Below, piece after piece: positions 1 to 5,044 of a DNA stretch of 28,042 bases. The notes beneath the pieces were generated by a model. The model was not told where the DNA came from, made no database searches, and saw only the letters and a program-made list of their open reading frames with translations. The stretch comes from Saccharothrix sp. ST-888 (GTDB taxonomy: Bacteria; Actinomycetota; Actinomycetes; Streptomycetales; Streptomycetaceae): assembly GCF_000955975.1 (NCBI RefSeq), contig NZ_JYJF01000101.1, positions 1 to 28,042 on the forward strand, written 5' to 3'. The position numbers were made by a program, and so were the translations under genes. Each line of letters starts with the position of its first letter. The stretch's first letter is position 1.

Positions 1-1124
1 GACCGGCACCGGTAGGCATGCGTCTTCCGGGCAGGCGCACCGTACAACTTCGCGTTGCACGCGCTGCCGTTCTCCAGCTTCCTGCCGCAGCGAAGGAGGC
101 CGGTCAGGAGGTATTTCCTGGGTGTGTTCTTGCCATCACCGGACCCGTCCCAGCCGCCCGCGTTGCGCCTCTTCTCCAGCAGAGCCGTGACGGCGTACCA
201 CTCCTTGGGGGTGACGATCGCCTCCCACTTCCCGATGACCGGGTTCCCGTCGGCGTCGGTCACCAACTCGCCGTTGAGCTTGCGGTAGCCGCAGATGCGC
301 GGGTTACGCAGGATCTGCTTCACCGTCTGGAGCTGCCAGCTGTTTCCCATTGTGCTGGTGAAGCCCGATTTGTTGAAGCTGTTGGTCACGGTGGTGATGC
401 TCTTGCCGGCCAGCAGGTTCTTGACACCCTGGCTGACGACTGCGGATTCACCGGGATCCAAGGTCAGCTTGTCGTCCTTCCAACCGAACGGGCGGCGGCC
501 CGAGACCGGTTCTCCGCGCTCGGCACGAGCGAGGTGGTTCAGCCGTGCCCTGCGCTTCTTCTTCTTGGTCTCTGATCGGGATGCCGCGACGCCGAGCAGT
601 CCGCGGTACTCGGCACCGTCGCCGTAGAGGTCGTGGCGGCCGGTGTCGTCTGCGTAGACCCGGTCCGGGTGAGCCGTGAAGGAGTCGACGAACCGCTCGT
701 AGGCGTGGGCGCCCCGGTAGAGCCGGTCGTCGGCCACGCACAAGACGCCGTCGACCGGATAGCCGTGCTCCGTGAAGCCCTTCTCCAGAGCCTCGATCAT
801 CTTGTCGAAGTCGTCGCGGACCACGCCGGCCTTGGACGCTGACTTGTCGTTGTCGATGTAGTGGTGGATGACGACCATCCGACCGCGCTCCGCGATACGG
901 GCACAGTGCCGGGTCTGGTCCTCGACACCGTGGCCGTCGCGCTTGTGCGCATCGTCGGAGATACGGCAGTAGGCCAGGACCAGGAACCACCCGGCAGCCC
1001 GCATGGCCCTGGCTTCTTCGAGGCTCGGGGCACCGGCAGGTACCCCGCGCAGTCTGTTGACCAGGAGCTCGACCTCGGCGGCCGTCAGCTTCTTCCTGGG
1101 CTGCTCATCTGCTTTGAACGTCAA
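1..1124 (-). CDS. Large serine recombinase (integrase) of an integrated element, 3' end outside the window
   Basis: Site-specific serine recombinase, presumably the integrase of a prophage, ICE or integrative plasmid. The minus-strand frame is open from the TTG at 1124 to base 1, giving about 374 residues. The catalytic motif YCRISDD places the nucleophile at about Ser56. It is followed by EDQTRHC, a DDRLYRG segment, a basic TKKKKRRARL stretch, RRPFGW, and the recombinase-domain signature KQILRNPRICGYRKLNGELV. The fragment then enters the zinc-ribbon start (YLLTGLLRCG, later YRC) at the window edge. A GGAGGGG ribosome site lies 7 nt before TTG 1124. A later ATG at 1004 would remove most of the unusual N-terminal extension of about 50 residues. 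The gene starts about 70 bp from the att-like junction in rtcB, the usual placement of such integrases. The type of element is unknown because the rest lies to the left. Confidence 0.92.
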   Translation of the reverse strand, partial: MTFKADEQPRKKLTAAEVELLVNRLRGVPAGAPSLEEARAMRAAGWFLVLAYCRISDDAHKRDGHGVEDQTRHCARIAERGRMVVIHHYIDNDKSASKAGVVRDDFDKMIEALEKGFTEHGYPVDGVLCVADDRLYRGAHAYERFVDSFTAHPDRVYADDTGRHDLYGDGAEYRGLLGVAASRSETKKKKRRARLNHLARAERGEPVSGRRPFGWKDDKLTLDPGESAVVSQGVKNLLAGKSITTVTNSFNKSGFTSTMGNSWQLQTVKQILRNPRICGYRKLNGELVTDADGNPVIGKWEAIVTPKEWYAVTALLEKRRNAGGWDGSGDGKNTPRKYLLTGLLRCGRKLENGSACNAKLYGAPARKTHAYRCR

Positions 1125-1173
1125 GGGACTTCCCCTCCGAACCGCGAGGCTCGCCGTGCGCGCCTCGGCCTCA

Positions 1174-1202
1174 TCTGACGTTAGCAGTGTTGCTGACACC
1201 AC
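1174..1202. other. Putative attachment-site junction (attL/attR) between the element and rtcB
   Basis: Sequence recognisable as rtcB (codons for His-His-Asn-Tyr-Val) begins at about 1197. In the same frame a TGA stop sits immediately upstream at 1194-1196, so the chromosome/element boundary is here. Intact homologues, as I recall them, read Ser-Cys-His-His-Asn-Tyr-Val, so a TGC codon is expected where TGA now stands. An imperfect palindrome, GTTAGCA-GTGT-TGCTGAC (1180-1197, 6 of 7 arm positions paired), overlaps the boundary, as is typical of serine-integrase att sites. The exact crossover dinucleotide cannot be set without the other end of the element. Confidence 0.6.
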
Positions 1203-1586
1203 AACTACGTGGCGGAGGAGCAGTACGACGGCGTCGACCTGCTGGTCACCCGTAAGGGCGCGATCAAGGCGGGTTCGGGCGACTTCGGGATCATCCCGGG
1301 CTCGATGGGCACCGGTTCGTACATCGTCCGCGGCCTCGGCAACGAGGCGGCCTTCAACTCGGCCTCGCACGGTGCCGGTCGGAAGATGAGCCGCACCGCC
1401 GCCAAGAAGCGCTTCACCGCGCACGACCTCGCGGAGCAGACCAGGGGCGTCGAGTGCCGCAAGGACAGCGGGGTGGTGGACGAGATCCCGGGTGCCTACA
1501 AGTCGATCGAGAAGGTCATGGAACAGCAGAAGGACCTGGTTGAGGTGGTCGCCCACCTCAAGCAGGTCGTCTGTGTGAAGGGTTGA
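1197..1586 (+). pseudogene. rtcB: 3' fragment of rtcB (RNA-splicing ligase RtcB) cut by the integrated element
   Basis: RtcB is a Mn/GTP-dependent RNA ligase joining 3'-phosphate or 2',3'-cyclic-phosphate ends to 5'-OH ends. The 129 residues here match its C-terminal third. They include HHNYVAEE (metal-binding histidine motif), LLVTRKGAIKAGSG, IIPGSMGTGSYIVRG, SASHGAGRKMSR (the HGAGR region that receives GMP in the family), VECRKD, VVDEIPGAYKS and the terminal VVCVKG. Full-length RtcB proteins have about 400 residues, so roughly two thirds is missing. A stop codon stands in frame just before the first conserved residue. The GTG at 1209 could initiate but lies inside the conserved motif and has no convincing ribosome site, so I treat this as a fragment whose 5' part should lie beyond the other end of the element. 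It could become a functional gene again if the element excises. Confidence 0.88.
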
Positions 1587-1590
1587 GCGT

Positions 1591-1625
1591 CAGGCCGGGG
1601 TGTGCGACACGCGCACCCCGGCCTG
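1591..1625. terminator. Hairpin terminator after rtcB, probably bidirectional
   Basis: Perfect 12-bp arms CAGGCCGGGGTG (1591-1602) and CACCCCGGCCTG (1614-1625), extendable inwards to about 16 pairs through one T-G wobble. It starts 4 nt after the rtcB stop and lies before the end of the convergent FHA gene, so it probably serves both. Confidence 0.75.
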
Positions 1626-1662
1626 TGCCGTGCGGCGCCGCCGCCCACGGGCCGGGCGGGTG

Positions 1663-2208
1663 TCAGGCCGTCGCCAGGCGGAAGCTGACGGTGCCGAAGG
1701 TGACCAGGTCGCCGGGGCGGACGCGGACGGCGCCGATGATGCGCAGCCCGTTGACGTGGGTGCCGTTGGTGGAGCCGAGGTCGTGGAGGGTCCACCCGTC
1801 GGCGTGGTGGCGGAGTTCGGCGTGCTGGCGGGAGACCGAGCTGTCGGTGAGCCGCAGGTCGGAGCCGGGGACGCGGCCGATCCGGACGGGCTGGTCACCG
1901 GGGGCGGGGAGGCAGAGACCGGGCGCCTGTTCGGTCTGCCAGGCGCCGCGGAGGCGGGCGCGGAAGGCGGAGAGCCGGCCGACGGTGCGCAGCAGCAGGC
2001 CGGGGAGCCGGGCGCCGTGCGGCAGATCGCTGAGGACGGCGTCGAGTTCGGCCCGGCTGCGGGCGGTGAGGACGAGTTCGAGCCGGCCGAGGAAGGTGTC
2101 GTGGGAGAGCCTGCCACTGCCGACGCCTTCGCGAAGGACGGAGACCGCGCGGTCCCGTTCGGCCTCGGTGGGCCGGGAAACCTGGGTGCCGATCTCTGGA
2201 AGCGCCAT
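1663..2208 (-). CDS. DUF1707 and FHA domain protein
   Basis: A 181-residue soluble protein with two domains. Residues about 12-62 (RPTEAERDRAV through LDAVLSDLP) match DUF1707, a short domain common in actinobacterial membrane and regulatory proteins. Residues about 105-175 form an FHA phosphothreonine-binding domain, with IGR, SRQHAEL and the GSTNGTHVNG loop, which carry the conserved Gly-Arg, Ser-x-x-His and Asn-Gly positions. FHA domains bind partners phosphorylated by Ser/Thr kinases; the partner is not evident here. It lies 50 bp downstream of azlD on the same strand but appears to have its own leaderless promoter (-10 GACAAT, 6 nt before the ATG). No transmembrane segment is seen. Confidence 0.9.
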   Translation of the reverse strand: MALPEIGTQVSRPTEAERDRAVSVLREGVGSGRLSHDTFLGRLELVLTARSRAELDAVLSDLPHGARLPGLLLRTVGRLSAFRARLRGAWQTEQAPGLCLPAPGDQPVRIGRVPGSDLRLTDSSVSRQHAELRHHADGWTLHDLGSTNGTHVNGLRIIGAVRVRPGDLVTFGTVSFRLATA

Positions 2209-2214
2209 GCTGGA

Positions 2215-2244
2215 ATTGTCGGTTGCCCTGGCGTGAGGTGTCCA
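2215..2244 (-). promoter_or_regulatory. Leaderless promoter of the FHA gene
   Basis: On the minus strand TGGACA (2244-2239) and GACAAT (2220-2215) are separated by 18 nt. The -10 ends 6 nt before the ATG at 2208, putting the transcript start at or next to the A of ATG. No ribosome site is visible. Confidence 0.5.
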
Positions 2245-2258
2245 GAAGCGGCGGGTGT

Positions 2259-2582
2259 TCAGAGCAGGTGGCCCGCCAGCATGCAGACGCCGGTACCGGC
2301 GACGATGCTGAGCAGTGCGCTGCGGCGCCAGAGGTGGAGTGCGGCGGTCACGGCGACGCCGAGGGCGGCGGGCAGTCCGTACGGACGGATGGTCAGGTCG
2401 AGGTCGCGCAGGGTGTACACGACCAGGATGACCATGACGCCGGTGGGCATGGTGGTGGCGAGGAAGGCGACCAGGGCGGAGTCGCGCAGGCGGCCCAGGA
2501 CGGCGAAGGGCGCGGCGCGCAGGCAGAAGGTGACCGCGAGGATCACGGCGAGGCCGACGAGGAGGTAGCCGTTACCGGGCAT
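2259..2582 (-). CDS. azlD: AzlD-type small subunit of a branched-chain amino acid exporter
   Basis: A 107-residue hydrophobic protein of the AzlD family, the small partner of AzlC in exporters of branched-chain amino acids and analogues (BrnE of BrnFE in Corynebacterium). It has about four membrane segments, near residues 5-22, 37-57, 68-83 and 88-105, with typical family features FCLRAAPF near the N-terminus and MPTGVM in the middle. Its start overlaps the end of azlC by 11 bp, indicating translational coupling and one transcript. The actual substrate cannot be read from sequence. Confidence 0.9.
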   Translation of the reverse strand: MPGNGYLLVGLAVILAVTFCLRAAPFAVLGRLRDSALVAFLATTMPTGVMVILVVYTLRDLDLTIRPYGLPAALGVAVTAALHLWRRSALLSIVAGTGVCMLAGHLL

Positions 2583-3303
2583 GGCGGCTGTTCCCCTTCC
2601 TGAGCAGGTACCGGGCGGCGAGGGTGGCGACGTACAGGCCGAGGGCGACGACCAGGAGCTGGTCCTTGGCGACGAGCAGGGCGGTGAGCGCGCAGAGCAG
2701 GGCGAGGACGGGGCCGGGGACGTCGCGGGCGGCGCGGTAGCCGTCGATGGCGAGGACGACGAAGAGCGCGGTCAGGGCGAAGTCGAGGCCGTCGAGCCCG
2801 GCGGGCAGGGCGGCGCCGACCAGCGCTCCGGTGAGGCCGCCGGCCACCCAGTAGGACTGGCAGAGCGCCTGGATGGCGAGGATGCGGGTGCCGGAGAGCT
2901 GCTCCGCCGGTTTGGTGGCGACGATGGCGTACGCCTCGTCGGTGAGGCTGTAGATGCTGTACGCCTTGCGGAGCGGCCCGTGGACCCGGTGGAGCGGGAA
3001 GGACAGCCCGTAGAAGACGTGCCGGAAGTTGACCAGGAAGGTGGTCAGCGCGATGGAGGCGATCGGGGTGAGGGCGAGGAACAGCCCGATGGCGAGGAAC
3101 TCCAGCGAGCCCGCGTAGATCAGCAGCGAGAAGAGCGGGGTCCACCACCAGGCGAACCCGCTCTGGGTCAGCAGGACACCGAAGGCGATGCCGAGCGGGA
3201 AGAGCCCCATGCCCACGCCCAGGGTGTCCTGGAGGGCGGCTCGTACGGGATGGTCCCGGGGAGCGGGTATCGGGGCCTCGGCCGGTCGGGATTGCGTGCT
3301 CAT
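2572..3303 (-). CDS. azlC: AzlC family branched-chain amino acid exporter, large subunit
   Basis: A 243-residue integral membrane protein of the AzlC/BrnF family. After a hydrophilic N-terminus of about 20 residues come some seven hydrophobic segments. Conserved family stretches are GLFPLGIAFGVLL, SLEFLAIGL, FLVNFRHVFYGLSF (the Asn-x-Arg-His motif) and SLTDEAYAI. It is encoded upstream of and overlapping azlD; the pair should form the exporter in the cytoplasmic membrane. It is divergent from glutaminase across 75 bp. The ATG at 3303 has TAGGCT 7 nt before it, fitting a leaderless transcript. Confidence 0.92.
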   Translation of the reverse strand: MSTQSRPAEAPIPAPRDHPVRAALQDTLGVGMGLFPLGIAFGVLLTQSGFAWWWTPLFSLLIYAGSLEFLAIGLFLALTPIASIALTTFLVNFRHVFYGLSFPLHRVHGPLRKAYSIYSLTDEAYAIVATKPAEQLSGTRILAIQALCQSYWVAGGLTGALVGAALPAGLDGLDFALTALFVVLAIDGYRAARDVPGPVLALLCALTALLVAKDQLLVVALGLYVATLAARYLLRKGNSRHAR

Positions 3304-3310
3304 TCGGTCC

Positions 3311-3316
3311 AGCCTA
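3311..3316 (-). promoter_or_regulatory. -10 element of a leaderless azlC promoter
   Basis: Minus-strand TAGGCT ends 7 nt before the azlC ATG at 3303. No clear -35 hexamer is visible. Confidence 0.4.
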
Positions 3317-3366
3317 TGCGGGGGCTCGGCGGCGCCCCGGGAATTTCACCCTTCGGACCGGCCCGG

Positions 3367-3372
3367 CAGAAT
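3367..3372 (+). promoter_or_regulatory. -10 element of a leaderless glutaminase promoter
   Basis: CAGAAT ends 6 nt before the GTG at 3379. This supports GTG 3379 over any upstream start, and no ribosome site precedes that codon. Confidence 0.45.
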
Positions 3373-3378
3373 GGCTGG

Positions 3379-4290
3379 GTGGACTACCAGCAGTTGTTGC
3401 ACGATGCCATGGAGACCGCCCGCCGGGCCCCGGGGCGGGGCCGGCCGGCGGATTACATACCGGCGTTGGCGGAGGCGAATCCGGAGTCGTTCGGGATGGC
3501 CCTGGCGACGGTGGACGGCGAGGTGTACGGGGCGGGCGACTGGGAGCAGTCGTTCTCGATCCAGAGCGTCTCCAAGCTGTTCACGCTGGCGCTCGCCCTG
3601 GCCGAGGGCGGGGACGGGCTGTGGCAGCGGGTGGGGCGGGAGCCGTCGGGCAATCCGTTCAACTCGCTGGTGCAGCTGGAGACCGAGCACGGGATTCCGC
3701 GCAATCCGTTCATCAACGCGGGCGCGCTGGTGGTGACGGACCGGCTGCTGGAGCTCACGGGGGATGCCGCGGGTGCGGTGCGGGAGTTCCTGCGCGCGGA
3801 GTCGGGCAACGCGACGATCGGTACGGACGACACGGTGGCGGCCTCGGAGGCGCGGAACGGTCACCGGAACGCGGCGCTGGCGCATTTCATCGCGAGCTAC
3901 GGGAACCTGCGCAATCCGGTGGACAGTGTGCTCGCGCACTACTACGCGCACTGCGCGATCGCGGCGAGCTGCCGGGACCTGGCCCTGGTCGGACGGTTTC
4001 TGGCCCGGCACGGTCTGCGGGCCGACGGTTCGCGGCTGCTGACGCGCAGTGAGGCGAAGCGGATCAACGCGGTGCTGCTGACCTGCGGGACGTACGACGC
4101 GGCGGGTGACTTCGCGTTCCGGGTGGGCCTGCCGGGCAAGAGCGGGGTCGGCGGGGGAGTGCTGGCGGTGCTGCCGGGACGGGGCGCGGTGTGCGTGTGG
4201 AGCCCGGGGCTGGACCCGGCGGGCAACTCGGTGCTGGGGGTGGCGGCGCTGGATGCGCTGACCACGGCGACCGGGTGGTCGGTGTTCTGA
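3379..4290 (+). CDS. glsA: Glutaminase
   Basis: Hydrolyses L-glutamine to L-glutamate and ammonia in the cytoplasm. The product is 303 residues, the normal length for bacterial GlsA enzymes. The fold belongs to the serine beta-lactamase-like group; the Ser-x-x-Lys catalytic motif is Ser63-Val-Ser-Lys66 within SFSIQSVSKLF. Other family motifs are NPFINAGAL, SYGNLRNPVD, SCRDLALV and GLPGKSGVGGG. The open frame extends far upstream, but that part is antisense to azlC and unlike glutaminases. GTG 3379 gives the family-length protein and is preceded by a -10 at leaderless spacing. The gene ends facing ptsH. Confidence 0.95.
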   Translation: MDYQQLLHDAMETARRAPGRGRPADYIPALAEANPESFGMALATVDGEVYGAGDWEQSFSIQSVSKLFTLALALAEGGDGLWQRVGREPSGNPFNSLVQLETEHGIPRNPFINAGALVVTDRLLELTGDAAGAVREFLRAESGNATIGTDDTVAASEARNGHRNAALAHFIASYGNLRNPVDSVLAHYYAHCAIAASCRDLALVGRFLARHGLRADGSRLLTRSEAKRINAVLLTCGTYDAAGDFAFRVGLPGKSGVGGGVLAVLPGRGAVCVWSPGLDPAGNSVLGVAALDALTTATGWSVF

Positions 4291-4360
4291 CCTGCGGGAA
4301 CGTTTCTCCTCACGGCGGCCGGGCACTGCCGACCGGGTAGTCAGATAGCTCTGTGGTGGG

Positions 4361-4389
4361 CCGCTCGCGCAGTTCCCCCTCGCCCCTGG
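4361..4389. repeat. Copy of a common Streptomyces intergenic sequence
   Basis: CTCGCGCAGTTCCCCCTCGC and its flanks closely resemble the sequence CGCGCAGTTCCCCGCGCCCC that I recall as very frequent between Streptomyces genes. This copy has a small deviation in the second half. It lies between the convergent glutaminase and HPr genes. Its function is not known to me. Confidence 0.4.
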
Positions 4390-4430
4390 TCGGTGCCTGG
4401 CCGGGATCTGCCGGAGGCGTACGCGAAAGC

Positions 4431-4487
4431 GCGTGCCGTCGCCGTCCGGCTCCGGAGGGGTCCGGTGGCCGGGCGGCGACGGCACGC
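4431..4487. terminator. Long hairpin between glutaminase and ptsH
   Basis: Perfect 14-bp arms GCGTGCCGTCGCCG (4431-4444) and its complement (4474-4487). The 29-nt loop can form its own TCCGG/CCGGA hairpin. It follows the ptsH stop by about 20 nt on the minus strand and may also stop glutaminase transcripts. Confidence 0.7.
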
Positions 4488-4508
4488 CCCGGTTCGGTGC
4501 TGCCTGGG

Positions 4509-4787
4509 TCAGGCGGCGGGCAGCTCGTCGAGGCCCTCCTGGACCAGCTTGGCGAGGCGGTCCAGAGCCGCGTCGGCACCCTCCGCGTCCGAGGCGAGGA
4601 CGACCGCGTCGCCGCCCTGGGCGCCGAGGCCGAGCAGGGCCAGCATGGAGGCGGCGTTCACCGGGGTGCCGCCCTCCTTGGCGATGGTGACCGGCACGCC
4701 GACGGCGGTGGCCGCGCGGACGAAGACGGAGGCGGGACGGGCGTGCAGGCCCTCGGCCCAACCGATGGTGACGCGGCGCTCAGCCAT
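4509..4787 (-). CDS. ptsH: HPr, phosphocarrier protein of the PTS
   Basis: HPr passes phosphate from enzyme I (phosphoenolpyruvate as donor) to sugar-specific EIIA proteins. The 92-residue protein carries the active-site motif GLHARPAS with His15. The second signature region is VNAASMLALLGLGAQGGD, with a serine at position 47 near the regulatory site of Firmicute HPr, although the surroundings differ and HPr kinase control is not expected here. The ATG at 4787 is preceded on the minus strand by GAAAGG at 8 nt. A DasR-type operator lies 35-50 nt upstream. The gene stands alone with no ptsI or crr in the window. Confidence 0.96.
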   Translation of the reverse strand: MAERRVTIGWAEGLHARPASVFVRAATAVGVPVTIAKEGGTPVNAASMLALLGLGAQGGDAVVLASDAEGADAALDRLAKLVQEGLDELPAA

Positions 4788-4821
4788 GAGACGTGCCTTT
4801 CAGGTGGTGCTGGGTGGCGTA

Positions 4822-4837
4822 TGTTGTCTAGACCAGT
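4822..4837 (-). promoter_or_regulatory. DasR-responsive element (dre) upstream of ptsH
   Basis: The minus strand reads ACTGGTCTAGACAACA, matching 14 of 16 positions of the DasR consensus ACTGGTCTAGACCACT. DasR is a GntR-family repressor whose DNA binding is relieved by glucosamine-6-phosphate, linking PTS genes to N-acetylglucosamine and chitin use in Streptomyces. The palindromic core TGGTCTAGACAA lies upstream of HPr as expected from work on S. coelicolor. Confidence 0.85.
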
Positions 4838-5031
4838 GTTGCATGCGCGAAAGGCTCCCGTGCCGCCGTATCGGAGACCCGGGGCCGGACAGGGCCGAAC
4901 GGCCCTGCCGAGGCCCGCCCACCGCCTTGCCCGCCGCCCCGGCCGCCGAGCCCCCGCCCGGTGCGGATCCGGGACCTTCGGCCCCACCCGGCCGGGCCGG
5001 TACGGCCCGAGCCGAGCTGCCCGCTGCCGGA

Positions 5032-5037
5032 TAACCT
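5032..5037 (+). promoter_or_regulatory. -10 element of a leaderless promoter for the GNAT/CoA-ligase fusion
   Basis: TAACCT ends 7 nt before the GTG at 5045, which selects that codon as the start. The -35 is not convincing. Confidence 0.4.
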
Positions 5038-5044
5038 GGCGACT

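Noticed and set aside
448..990. Arg/Pro-rich minus-strand frame across the recombinase
   Set aside because: Shadow frame; the overlapping minus-strand frame encodes recognisable serine recombinase motifs throughout.
1209..1586. The 125-residue frame from GTG 1209 as an independent small gene
   Set aside because: It begins inside a conserved RtcB motif and lacks a ribosome site; it is better described as a split rtcB fragment.
2581..3378. Long plus-strand frame leading into glutaminase (would make a 569-residue protein)
   Set aside because: It is antisense to azlCD, which has clear membrane-protein homology, and glutaminases are about 300 residues. GTG 3379 gives the proper start.
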